This document shows, piece after piece, positions 26,993 through 34,774 of a stretch of 64,000 nt of DNA. Source of the DNA: Pseudomonas lini (GTDB taxonomy: Bacteria; Pseudomonadota; Gammaproteobacteria; Pseudomonadales; Pseudomonadaceae); assembly GCF_030812475.1 (NCBI RefSeq), contig NZ_JAUSSR010000008.1:186001-250000 (forward strand), written 5' to 3'. The notes below the pieces were generated by a model. That model searched no databases, was not told where the DNA came from, and was given only the letters and a program-made list of their open reading frames with translations. A program made the position numbers and the translations under genes. The stretch's first letter is position 1. Each line of letters opens with the position of its first letter.

Positions 26993-28267
26993 TCAGGCTT
27001 TTACATCGCCTAATGGCGGCAACTTCGCCAGCTTCAAAGCGATCAGCAATGCCACCACCAGCAGCGCTCCGATAAACAGCCCGATCCCGTTCCACCCGCC
27101 CAGATGCCAGAACACCCCACCTGCCGTGCCGGCAATGCTCGAGCCGGCGTAATAGCTGAACAGGTACAGCGATGACGCTTGCCCCTTGGCCTTGAGCGCA
27201 CGGCGGCCGATCCAGCTGCTGGCCACCGAATGGGCGCCGAAGAAGCCGAAGGTGAAAATCAGCATGCCGACGATCACCATCGGTAACGGCGTGAACAGGG
27301 TCAGGGCGAGGCCGGCAATCATCAGCACGATGGTGGCCCAGAGCATTTTGCGCCGACCGAGTCTGTCAGCCAGGGCGCCGACTTTTGCCGAGCTGTAGAT
27401 GCCCGACAGGTACACCACCGAGAGCAGCCCGACAAAGGCCTGATCCATGTGATACGGCTCGGCCAGCAGGCGATAACCGATGTAGTTGAACAGGGTGACG
27501 AACGCGCCCATCAACACAAAGGCTTCGAGGAACAACAGCGGCAGGCCGGCATCGCGAAAGTGCAGGGTGAAGCCGTCCAGCAGGCTGCGCGGGTGCAATG
27601 AGCGAGGGCGGAAGTTGCGCGACTCGGGGAGAATCTTCCAGAACACCGCCGCCGCGATCAGCGCCAGGCCGCCGATCACCAGCATCGCCGCGTGCCAGCT
27701 GATGAAGTCGATCAACACCCCGGTAATCAAGCGTCCGCTCATCCCGCCGATCGCGTTGCCGGCGATGTACAGGCCCATGGCCAGGCCAAGGTGCTGCGGG
27801 TGGATCTCTTCGCTCAAGTACGTCATGGCCACCGCGGCCAGCCCGCTCAATGACAACCCGATCAGCGCACGCATGAGCAACACGCCGTGCCAGCTCGGCA
27901 TCATGGAGCTGGCGATGGTGCACAGCGCCGCCGCGAACAACGCCGCAACCATGACCGGTTTACGCCCCACACGGTCAGAGAGGGGGCCGGTGATCAACAA
28001 GCCGATGGCGAGCATGCCAGTGGCCACCGACAGAATCAGGCTGCTCTGGGCCGCGTTGATGGCGTACTCGTGGGACAGCAGCGGCATCATCGGTTGCACA
28101 CAGTACAGCAGGGCGAAGGTCGCGAAGCCGGCGGAGAATAACGCCAGCACCGTGCGCATGAACAGCGGCGTGGCTTTTTCGATGTAAATGTCATTCACCT
28201 GCGCGACGACGTCGACTTGCACGGCGGGCGGAATGTCATGGGCGAGTGGAGCGACAGCAGTTTTCAC
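26993..28267 (-). CDS. MFS transporter (YnfM-like)
   Basis: This is a 424-residue major facilitator with about twelve membrane helices. Motif A is visible as GPLSDRVGRKP after helix 2, and a second copy as ADRLGRRK after helix 8. The GTG start was chosen because GAGG lies 8 bases before it and because longer forms would run through the promoter of the divergent LysR gene. A soluble N-terminal tail of about 35 residues precedes helix 1. The substrate is unknown. Divergent pairing with the LysR gene suggests that regulator controls it. Confidence 0.82.
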   Translation of the reverse strand: MKTAVAPLAHDIPPAVQVDVVAQVNDIYIEKATPLFMRTVLALFSAGFATFALLYCVQPMMPLLSHEYAINAAQSSLILSVATGMLAIGLLITGPLSDRVGRKPVMVAALFAAALCTIASSMMPSWHGVLLMRALIGLSLSGLAAVAMTYLSEEIHPQHLGLAMGLYIAGNAIGGMSGRLITGVLIDFISWHAAMLVIGGLALIAAAVFWKILPESRNFRPRSLHPRSLLDGFTLHFRDAGLPLLFLEAFVLMGAFVTLFNYIGYRLLAEPYHMDQAFVGLLSVVYLSGIYSSAKVGALADRLGRRKMLWATIVLMIAGLALTLFTPLPMVIVGMLIFTFGFFGAHSVASSWIGRRALKAKGQASSLYLFSYYAGSSIAGTAGGVFWHLGGWNGIGLFIGALLVVALLIALKLAKLPPLGDVKA

Positions 28268-28385
28268 TTCAGACCTCGGAGGGCGCAGCCGATCAGGCAA
28301 TGGAAAAAGCATATAGCTGCCTAATGATTCAATCCAATATATTGTTCGACCTGTTTGAGAGGTTTTACGACCTAATGGAGCTTTC

Positions 28386-29288
28386 ATGGAACTGCGTCAT
28401 CTGCGCTACTTCATCGCCGTTGCCGAAGAACTGCATTTCGGCCGCGCTGCACAGGTGTTGGGCATCTCCCAGCCGCCGCTGAGTCAGCAGATCCAGGCGC
28501 TGGAACAGGAAGTGGGCGCACGGCTGTTCGAACGTACCAATCGTCGGGTCGAGCTGAGTGAGGCCGGTCGCTTGTTTCTGGAAGAGGCGCGATTGGTGTT
28601 GGCGCAGGTCGATAAAGCGGCGGATGTGGCTCGGCGGGCACAGTTGGGTGAGTTGGGCGAACTGAAGATCGGCTTCACCTCGTCCGCCCCATTCAACTCG
28701 ACGATCCCTCAGGCGATTTTTTCGTTTCGCCAGCGCTTCCCTGCCGTGCATTTGAACCTGCGGGAAATGAGCAGCACCCAGGTGGCCGACGCACTGCTGG
28801 ACGATTCGATCGAGGTCGGCATCATGCGCCCGCTCGGGCTGCCGGACTCACTCAGCGTGGTGGAGCTGATGCGCGAACCTCTGGTGGCGGTCCTCAGTTC
28901 CAAGCATCCGCTGGTGGCCGGTAACGAAGAAGGATTATTCCTCTCGGCCCTGGCTCACGAACCCTTCGTATTTTTCCCGCGCAGCTACGGCAGCGGCCTG
29001 TACGCACAATTGCTCAGCCTGGCCCGGGATGCCGGCTTCAACCCGCACTTTGCGCAAGAGGCGGGGGAGGCGATGACCATCATCGGTTTGGTCGCGGCGG
29101 GATTGGGGGTATCGGTGCTGCCGGCGTCTTATCAACGGATGCGCATTGATGGTGTGGTCTATCGGCCGTTGCTGGATCCAGCGGCGGTGTCGGCGGTGTG
29201 GCTGGTACAGCGCAAGGATCAGAAGTCGCCGATGGCGAAGGCGTTTATCGAGCTGCTGACGAGCAAGGTAGAGCCGCTGAGGCCGTGA
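28386..29288 (+). CDS. LysR-family transcriptional regulator
   Basis: The 300-residue product has the N-terminal winged helix-turn-helix (about 1-60, MELRHLRYFIAVAEELHFGRAA then QPPLSQQIQ) and a periplasmic-binding-fold effector domain (about 90-295). GGAG lies 5 bases before the ATG. It is transcribed away from the MFS transporter across a 118-base shared gap, the common layout for a LysR activator and its target. The effector is not predictable from sequence. Confidence 0.88.
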   Translation: MELRHLRYFIAVAEELHFGRAAQVLGISQPPLSQQIQALEQEVGARLFERTNRRVELSEAGRLFLEEARLVLAQVDKAADVARRAQLGELGELKIGFTSSAPFNSTIPQAIFSFRQRFPAVHLNLREMSSTQVADALLDDSIEVGIMRPLGLPDSLSVVELMREPLVAVLSSKHPLVAGNEEGLFLSALAHEPFVFFPRSYGSGLYAQLLSLARDAGFNPHFAQEAGEAMTIIGLVAAGLGVSVLPASYQRMRIDGVVYRPLLDPAAVSAVWLVQRKDQKSPMAKAFIELLTSKVEPLRP

Positions 29289-29316
29289 CTGCTGCGTCCG
29301 AACGCGGCCCGAGTCA

Positions 29317-29407
29317 ATCGCGGGCAAGCCCGCTCCCACAGGTCCAGCGGTGTGAACCCGATTTTCGCCCCACTGCCGAACCCTGTGGGAGCGGGCTTGC
29401 CCGCGAA
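29317..29407. repeat. REP pair (REPIN 7), GGGCAAGCCCGC type
   Basis: The arms at 29317-29340 and 29384-29407 lie after the LysR gene. The GCGGGCTTGCCCGCGA core differs from the TTGCTCGCGA form of most other pairs in the window. Confidence 0.87.
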
Positions 29408-29486
29408 GGCGCCAGCAAGAACACCAAAAAAGGGGCAGTTGTCCAAGACGATGGAGTATTCACCCTATCAGAAGATATACCGCTTG

Positions 29487-29524
29487 CTGTAGGACGTCTC
29501 CGAAGTAATCCGGAGAGGCTACAG
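29487..29524 (+). other. stable hairpin ahead of the DUF6124 leader
   Basis: Two stacked stems, CTGTAG/CTACAG (29487-29492, 29519-29524) and TCTCCG/CGGAGA (29497-29502, 29511-29516), form one hairpin with an internal loop. No T-tract follows. Together with the hairpin at 29604-29620 it fills the 533-base gap between the LysR gene and the DUF6124 gene, in which I see no ORF. Confidence 0.55.
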
Positions 29525-29603
29525 CGCCTTGCGGTGTTGCCTACAACTAATCCAGAATCCGCCGGCTTGTGCGCCTTGGGACCCGCCGGTAACTTGATTC
29601 GCG

Positions 29604-29620
29604 TCACTGATTCCCAGTGA
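29604..29620 (+). other. short perfect hairpin at the 5' border of the leader
   Basis: TCACTG/CAGTGA encloses a 5-base loop and ends 3 bases before the GGGTTTAGTAG segment that opens the structured leader. Confidence 0.5.
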
Positions 29621-29821
29621 TCGGGTTTAGTAGCCCGGTGTTTTCCAGGGCGTATAGCGCATCAGACAGTCAGGTACCCCATCCCTGCACTTTATGGTGG
29701 CTGTGCGTAGGGCGCTCTCGGGCGCGCCGGCTTCCTGGATTCCCGGTCTACTAACCTGCGTACAGCTACCACCTCTTGTTTAGTAGCTTGATGGTGGTCG
29801 CCCTGACTTTGGTATCCAGGA
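29621..29821 (+). promoter_or_regulatory. structured RNA leader of the DUF6124 gene with alternative pairings
   Basis: GGTTTAGTAGCCCGG (29624-29638) pairs with CCGGTCTACTAACC (29743-29756), enclosing TCCAGG/CCTGGA (29644-29649 with 29734-29739) and CCCTGCAC/GTGCgtAGGG (29683-29690 with 29703-29712). A further stem is GC-ACCACC/GGTGGT-GC (29765-29773 with 29793-29801), and AGTCAGG 29668-29674 can pair with CCTGACT 29802-29808. TTTAGTAG and TCCAGG occur a second time, at 29779-29786 and 29815-29820, the latter abutting the ATG. The central CCTGGA...CTACTAA can therefore pair with either the 5' or the 3' copy. I infer a switch on translation. No known riboswitch class was recognised. Confidence 0.65.
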
Positions 29822-30157
29822 ATGCTCAAATCGACTACAAGTTCACCGGACACTGATCCGTCCGCTTTATCCGAATCTACCGATTCAGAAGCGCGCGACG
29901 AAGCCGCCGATAGAGCGGCGCCCACTAACCAAACACAACGCACACCCAGCGAAATCTTCCTCATCGCCCCCGGTATCGACAATCTAACCCTGCTGGAATA
30001 CGCCTGCGAATCCCTGGCATCAGCGAATGTCATGGCGAGTGACTTCGCGAGGTATCTGCAAGGATCGCAATGCAACACACTGCTGGGGATTCAGCAGTCG
30101 ATCATGTTGGGAGAGCTGGCGGTGAATCGGGTGCTGGATAACCTTGATCCACGCTAA
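29822..30157 (+). CDS. DUF6124 family small protein
   Basis: The 111-residue protein has a disordered, acidic, Ser/Thr/Ala-rich first half (1-50) and a helical second half containing ESLASANVMASDFARYL and GIQQSIMLGELAVNRVLDNL. This matches what I remember of the DUF6124 family, found in multiple copies in Pseudomonas genomes and without known function. No signal peptide or membrane segment is seen. The ATG has only an AGGA directly abutting it, too close to act as a normal Shine-Dalgarno, so initiation may depend on the structured leader. An antidote gene follows after 6 bases. Confidence 0.75.
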   Translation: MLKSTTSSPDTDPSALSESTDSEARDEAADRAAPTNQTQRTPSEIFLIAPGIDNLTLLEYACESLASANVMASDFARYLQGSQCNTLLGIQQSIMLGELAVNRVLDNLDPR

Positions 30158-30163
30158 TAGGCC

Positions 30164-30451
30164 ATGACCGAACAGTTCACTCGCTGGGACTCTGCCGAAT
30201 ACCTCAAGACCGAAGAGGACATGGCTAATTATCTGGACGCTTGCATGGAAGAGGCGGGAGATGATCTCGCGTTCATCGCCAAGGCTCTCGGGACCATTGC
30301 ACGTGCACGCGGCATGACTCAGGTCGCTAGGGGTGCAGGGCTTTCTCGGGAAAGTATCTACCGCGCCTTGTCAGGTGAGGGGAATCCTGATTTCGGCACC
30401 ATTCTGAAAGTCATCAAGGCGTTAGGATTGAAATTACACGCCAGTACCTGA
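30164..30451 (+). CDS. solitary HigA/XRE-type addiction-module antidote (TIGR02684-like)
   Basis: The 95-residue product begins with the WDSAEYLKTEEDMANYL segment of this antidote family and ends in a Cro/C1-type helix-turn-helix (about 45-90: ARGMTQVARGAGLSRESIY, then FGTILKVIKALGLKL). In the usual pair a RelE-type killer gene of about 100 codons lies just upstream. Here the upstream neighbour is the DUF6124 gene, 6 bases away, and I find no toxin ORF on either side. It could be an orphan antitoxin, a regulator of the DUF6124 gene, or part of a new two-gene unit. No clear Shine-Dalgarno precedes it. Confidence 0.8.
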   Translation: MTEQFTRWDSAEYLKTEEDMANYLDACMEEAGDDLAFIAKALGTIARARGMTQVARGAGLSRESIYRALSGEGNPDFGTILKVIKALGLKLHAST

Positions 30452-30485
30452 CTTGCCGAAATAAAAATGGCAAACGGAAGTTGTG

Positions 30486-30509
30486 AAGGGGCGCCGAAAG
30501 GCGCCCTTT
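30486..30509. terminator. bidirectional terminator between antidote gene and pigment operon
   Basis: The perfect stem AAGGGGCGCC / GGCGCCCTTT has a GAAA tetraloop, sited between the convergent ends of the antidote gene and the last gene of the polyene operon. Confidence 0.75.
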
Positions 30510-30546
30510 GTCGTTCTGGTGGTACTGGAAACGTTGAACCACCCGG

Positions 30547-31773
30547 CTACGCCCACCGCCGAAAGATCAACGACGTATTAACCCCGCCAAACGCAAAATT
30601 ATTGTTCATCACATACTGATTGCTCATCTGCCGAAACTCGCCGCGCAGGTAATCGAGCTTGCCGCAGTTCGGGTCGACCTCATCCAGGTTGAAGGTGTGG
30701 ACGTACAGGTCGCGGTTGAGCATTTCGATGCTGAACCAGGACTCCAGCGCACCGCAGGCGCCCAGGGTGTGGCCGAGGAAGCTCTTTTGCGAGCTGATCG
30801 GCATGTGTTCGCCGAACAGGCTGCTGGTGGCCAGTGTTTCAGCGATGTCGCCTTGTTCGGTTGCCGTGCCATGACCATTCACGTAGCCAATGTCCGAAGG
30901 CTGCAGCCCGGCGTCTTCCAGGGCCAGTTCCATGGCCCGGCGCATGGTGGACTGCTCTGGTCGGGTGGCGTGTTGGCCATCGGCATTGCTGCCAAAACCG
31001 ACGAGTTCGGCATGGATATGCGCGCCGCGAGCCAGGGCATGCTCCAGTTCTTCGAGCACCAGCATGCCAGCGCCTTCACCAATCACCAGGCCGTCGCGTC
31101 CGGTGTCATAGGGGCGCGGGCTGGTTTGCGGGGCATCGTTTTTCAGGCTGGTGGCGTAGAGCGCATCGAATACCATGGCTTCGGTGGGGCAGAGCTCTTC
31201 GGCACCGCCGGCGAGCATCAGTGGCAGGCGCCCGAATTTGACCGACTCGTAGGCGTAACCGATGCCCTGGCTGCCGCTGGTGCAGGCGCTGGAGGTGGGG
31301 ATCAGGCGTCCGGTGAGGCCGAAGAAGATGCTGATGTTCGCCGCGGTGGTGTGCGGCATCATGCGCACGTAGGAGTTGGCGTTCAGGCCTTCGGCCACCG
31401 AATTGAGCAGCATGTTGCCGAAGGCCTTGATCTCGTCGGTGCTGCCGGTGGACGAGCCACAGGCCACGCCCATGCGCCCGTCCTTGATCAACGCGTTACC
31501 CAGCAATCCGGCATCGGCCAACGCTTGCTCGGCAGCACTCACAGCCAGCCGCGAGACGCGGCCCATGCTGCGCAATTGCTTGCGGGTCCAGTGGCTCGGT
31601 ACCTTGAAGTCATCGATCGGCCCGGCCAGGCGCGTGTTGAGTTCGGTGAAACGATCCCACTCGTCCATCCGGCGGATACCGCTGCGGTTGGCCGCGAAGT
31701 TACCGGCGATGGTCGCCCAATCGCTGCCCAATGACGTGATGCCGGCCATGCCGGTGACGACGACGCGTTTCAT
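30547..31773 (-). CDS. beta-ketoacyl-ACP synthase (polyene elongation)
   Basis: This FabF-like condensing enzyme is the last gene of the aryl-polyene-type operon. The 408-residue product has the complete catalytic triad: Cys164 in SSACTSG, His301 in NGHGTATEQGD and His335 in KSFLGHTLGA. It should extend the ACP-bound aryl chain by malonyl condensation. The ATG overlaps the ketoreductase stop (TGATG), with GGAGG 9 bases upstream. A GTG two codons earlier is too close to that site. It resembles one of the two active ketosynthases (ApeO/ApeR type) of known clusters. I cannot say which. Confidence 0.88.
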   Translation of the reverse strand: MKRVVVTGMAGITSLGSDWATIAGNFAANRSGIRRMDEWDRFTELNTRLAGPIDDFKVPSHWTRKQLRSMGRVSRLAVSAAEQALADAGLLGNALIKDGRMGVACGSSTGSTDEIKAFGNMLLNSVAEGLNANSYVRMMPHTTAANISIFFGLTGRLIPTSSACTSGSQGIGYAYESVKFGRLPLMLAGGAEELCPTEAMVFDALYATSLKNDAPQTSPRPYDTGRDGLVIGEGAGMLVLEELEHALARGAHIHAELVGFGSNADGQHATRPEQSTMRRAMELALEDAGLQPSDIGYVNGHGTATEQGDIAETLATSSLFGEHMPISSQKSFLGHTLGACGALESWFSIEMLNRDLYVHTFNLDEVDPNCGKLDYLRGEFRQMSNQYVMNNNFAFGGVNTSLIFRRWA

Positions 31774-32501
31774 CAGCACAGGCCTCCATTGACGGCCAGT
31801 ACTTGCCGGGTGATGTACGAGGCTTCCGCCGACATCAGGAAATTCACCGCGCCAGCCACTTCTTCAGGCGTGCCCATGCGTTGTGCGGGGATCATTTTCA
31901 TCAGTTCTTCCACCGGCACGTTTTCGTCGAGCATCGCGGTGTCGATCAGGCCGGGTGCGACACAGTTGACGGTGATTTTGCGCTTGCCGAGTTCGATCGC
32001 CAATGCCTTCGCCGCGCCGATCAAACCGGCCTTGGAGGCGCTGTAGTTGACCTGGCCACGGTTACCGATCAACCCGGACACCGAGGTTATACAGACAATG
32101 CGCCCGGCGGCGCGACGACGAATCATCGGCATCATTACCGGGTGCAGCACGTTGTAGAAACCATCGAGGTTGGTGCGCATCACCACATCCCAATCATCCT
32201 CGCTCAGGGCCGGAAAAGCACCGTCGCGGGTCAGGCCGGCGTTCAGCACCACGCCGTAATAGGCGCCGTGGGTTTCCACGTCGGCCTCGAGAACGGCTTT
32301 GCAACCGGCGCGGTCGGACACGTCGAATTGCAGGATGCGCGCAGCGCGTCCCAGTGCCTCGACCTCGGCTTTCACGGCGACGGCGTCAGTCAGGCCGCTG
32401 CGACAATGCAGCACGATGTCATGCCCGGCCTGAGCCAGGCGCAAGGCGATGGCGCGGCCGATGCCACGGCTGGAGCCGGTGACCAGTATGGATTCAGTCA
32501 T
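31773..32501 (-). CDS. 3-oxoacyl-ACP reductase, FabG-like (polyene ketoreductase)
   Basis: This is a short-chain dehydrogenase of 242 residues with the NADP-binding TGSSRGIG (8-15), NAG at 88-90, and catalytic Ser141, Tyr154 and Lys158 (YSASK). In the aryl polyene pathway (ApeQ type) it reduces the beta-keto group after each condensation. It overlaps the dehydratase gene by four bases upstream and the ketosynthase by one base downstream. Confidence 0.9.
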   Translation of the reverse strand: MTESILVTGSSRGIGRAIALRLAQAGHDIVLHCRSGLTDAVAVKAEVEALGRAARILQFDVSDRAGCKAVLEADVETHGAYYGVVLNAGLTRDGAFPALSEDDWDVVMRTNLDGFYNVLHPVMMPMIRRRAAGRIVCITSVSGLIGNRGQVNYSASKAGLIGAAKALAIELGKRKITVNCVAPGLIDTAMLDENVPVEELMKMIPAQRMGTPEEVAGAVNFLMSAEASYITRQVLAVNGGLC

Positions 32502-32959
32502 GACTGGACTCCTTGGGATTCATGAAGGTATTGGGCGGCCTGAGGCGGGCGGAACACGTTCAGACGGGCGGTGGCGTGTATGCCGGGAGCATTGATGTGG
32601 CATTCGAACACGCCCATGCCGTTGTCGTCCTCCAGAGAGCGCAGCCCATGGATGGTCAGCTCGGTGCCGGCGGGAAAATGTTCGACGTTGCACTCGAATT
32701 TACGCGTACCCAGCAGGAACCCCAGCGCTACCGCATCACCGCGCTGGCGCGCATGGCAGCCGGCATAGGCGGCAACGCTCTGGGCCATCAGTTCGATACC
32801 GACCCACGCCGGCAGGCTGCCGTCGGCACGGCTGAACAGGCCATCGGGCCTGACGGTGAGGCGAGTGTGAATCTGCTCGTCATCGAACGACAAGATCTGT
32901 TCGATCAGGATCATGTCGCCAGCATGGGGCAGCAGTTCGGCGAGCGGCCAGTCAATCAT
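32498..32959 (-). CDS. 3-hydroxyacyl-ACP dehydratase, hotdog fold (ApeP-like)
   Basis: The 153-residue single hotdog protein has the PHAGDMILIE motif (His12) and GIELMAQ (Glu56), the likely catalytic pair of this dehydratase family. It should dehydrate the hydroxyacyl-ACP to leave a trans double bond in the polyene. It overlaps the neighbouring genes by four bases at each end. A second dehydratase domain is fused to the ligase gene at 43.8 kb, so the operon has the two dehydratases expected for this pathway. Confidence 0.85.
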   Translation of the reverse strand: MIDWPLAELLPHAGDMILIEQILSFDDEQIHTRLTVRPDGLFSRADGSLPAWVGIELMAQSVAAYAGCHARQRGDAVALGFLLGTRKFECNVEHFPAGTELTIHGLRSLEDDNGMGVFECHINAPGIHATARLNVFRPPQAAQYLHESQGVQS

Positions 32960-34152
32960 GGGGCGTCTCCGATAATCAGGCTGACGTTATTGCCACCGAA
33001 GGCAAAGGAGTTGCTCATCAGGTAGCGAGGTGCAATGGACGTCAGGCGATCGGCCGGGGTCACCCACTTCAAGGCCGGCAGTTCGGGGTCAGGCTGGCCG
33101 TCCCAGATATGCGGCGGCAGGGCGTGCTCGCGGTTCTGCGTGCTCAGGCTCAGCCAGCAGAACGCCGCTTCCAGTGCGCCGGCAGCGCCCAGGGTGTGAC
33201 CGGTCATCGGTTTGGTCGAGGAGCAGGGCACTCCATGGGGGAACAACGCCGTCACCGCCAGGCTTTCCATGGCGTCGTTGTGTTGGGTGGCGGTGCCGTG
33301 CAGGTTCAGGTAGTCGATCTGCCCGGGTTGCAGGTTGGCGCGGCTCAAGGCCTTGCGCATGGCTTGCAAGGCACCGCGACCGGTCGGCTCCGGCGCGGAG
33401 ATATGATGCGCGTCGGAGCTGGCGCCGCTGCCCAGCAGGGCAATCGGCGGGTTGTCGCCTGCATTTTTTGTCATCAGAAACAGCACCGCCGCTTCGCCGA
33501 TGTTGATGCCGTTACGGTTGACCGAGAACGGATTACAACGCTGTTCAGAGACCGCTTCCAGTGCCGAGAAGCCGTTGAGGGTCAGCTTGCACAACGTGTC
33601 GACACCGCCGCACAACACTGCATCGCAAAAGCCCAGGTCCAACAGGCGCTGGGCACTCATCAGCGCCCGGGCGCTGGAGGTGCAGGCGGTGGAAATCACA
33701 TAGGCCGGGCCGCTCAATTGCAGCCAGTCGGCGAGGAAGTTCGCTGGTGCGCCGAGTTCCTGCTGCTGATAGTCGTAATTGGCCGGGAACTCATGCTCAC
33801 GAATGTAATGCGCCAGGCCCTGGCTGGCTTCATCGATGCCTGACGTGCTGGTGCCCAGAACGACACCGATACGGTCGCGGCCGCAGGTCTGGATTGCCTG
33901 GTCGATGTCTTCGCGGATTTGCAGCGCGGCTTGCATCAGCAATTGATTATTGCGACTGCTTTGCTCGGACAGCTCAGGTGGAATCGGCGGCAATTCAACC
34001 TGTACAGCCGCCACTGGCAACGAGCGCTCCGCCACCCAGCCTGCTGTGGTGCGCATGCCAGAGCAGTCACCGGCAAACAGGTTGCGGGCGACTTCGGGCT
34101 TGTCGCGGCCCAGGGCACAGATCACCCCGAGGGCGTTCAGATAAGCGGTCAT
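32956..34152 (-). CDS. beta-ketoacyl-ACP synthase (second, complete)
   Basis: The 398-residue condensing enzyme has Cys157 in ISTACTSS, His285 in NLHGTATQ and His319 in PMTGHTLGAAG, so it is catalytically complete. In aryl polyene clusters one active ketosynthase pairs with the inactive chain-length factor (here 47.3-48.0 kb) and the other works alone. Sequence alone does not say which is which. ATGA overlaps join it to the dehydratase and DUF3261 genes. Confidence 0.88.
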   Translation of the reverse strand: MTAYLNALGVICALGRDKPEVARNLFAGDCSGMRTTAGWVAERSLPVAAVQVELPPIPPELSEQSSRNNQLLMQAALQIREDIDQAIQTCGRDRIGVVLGTSTSGIDEASQGLAHYIREHEFPANYDYQQQELGAPANFLADWLQLSGPAYVISTACTSSARALMSAQRLLDLGFCDAVLCGGVDTLCKLTLNGFSALEAVSEQRCNPFSVNRNGINIGEAAVLFLMTKNAGDNPPIALLGSGASSDAHHISAPEPTGRGALQAMRKALSRANLQPGQIDYLNLHGTATQHNDAMESLAVTALFPHGVPCSSTKPMTGHTLGAAGALEAAFCWLSLSTQNREHALPPHIWDGQPDPELPALKWVTPADRLTSIAPRYLMSNSFAFGGNNVSLIIGDAP

Positions 34153-34634
34153 GGCGCGTCCCCGTTCAGGGGCGTGACTTGATAACTCGGGCCTTTGGGC
34201 AGGTTCAATTCAAAGCTCATCGGTTGTGAATAACGGACATCCCAGCGCGAGGGCAGGGATCGTTGCGAACCATGTTGCCAGGCAGAAGGGTAGTTGCCCG
34301 AGAGTTCTTCCTTGGGCGTCAGCGCAAACAGCAGGGCGGCGAACAGTTCCCGCGCTTGCGGATTGGGCGGCAGCAGACCGTCGGACTGCCACTCGCCGTC
34401 GACCAGTTTCTGCCGCGCCTGCGGAATGCCTAGCAAGTCCATCATCGACCAGCGAATGCCAGGGTCTTCGCGCTGGATCACCAGCACCCAGTCCTGACGT
34501 TGGCCGGCCTCGAGTCGCTGGATGTGCAATTGCAGCGGCAGCGCCAGGTTCGGGGTTTGCTCGGGCAGTGGCGCCCGGCTGGCGCAGGCGCTCAGGAGCA
34601 GGACTGCGCCGAGTAGCAACAATTGCATCAACAT
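34149..34634 (-). CDS. DUF3261 lipoprotein of the polyene operon
   Basis: The 161-residue predicted outer-membrane-targeted lipoprotein has a hydrophobic signal and lipobox LSAC (Cys17), then a domain matching the DUF3261 proteins found in aryl polyene clusters, presumably part of the product transport group with the LolA-like and MMPL proteins. Its start is uncertain. The frame stays open upstream through a REP pair to a GTG overlapping the stop of the preceding gene (GTGA at 34778). I chose the ATG that gives a normal lipoprotein signal. An in-frame ATG two codons later is equally possible. Confidence 0.75.
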   Translation of the reverse strand: MLMQLLLLGAVLLLSACASRAPLPEQTPNLALPLQLHIQRLEAGQRQDWVLVIQREDPGIRWSMMDLLGIPQARQKLVDGEWQSDGLLPPNPQARELFAALLFALTPKEELSGNYPSAWQHGSQRSLPSRWDVRYSQPMSFELNLPKGPSYQVTPLNGDAP

Positions 34635-34643
34635 CGCACACTT

Positions 34644-34733
34644 TGTAAAAGCGAGCCTGCTCGCGAATGCGTCGGCACATCCAACACTTCTATTGACTGA
34701 CGCACCGCTTTCGCGAGCAGGCTCGCTCCCACA
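34644..34733. repeat. REP pair (REPIN 8) inside the polyene operon
   Basis: The arms at 34644-34667 (degenerate, TGTAAAAGCG) and 34710-34733 sit between the FAD enzyme and DUF3261 genes. It is one of only two non-overlapping junctions of any size in this operon. The arms carry the GAGCCTGCTCGCGA variant also seen in REPIN 12. Confidence 0.85.
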
Positions 34734-34774
34734 GGGTTTTGTGAGAGTAAACATCAAACAGCACCTTCCAAGAC

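Noticed and set aside
27366..27923. 185-codon second frame inside the MFS gene
   Set aside because: It overlaps a clear transporter gene on the same strand and its translation is Arg/His-rich without membrane helices.
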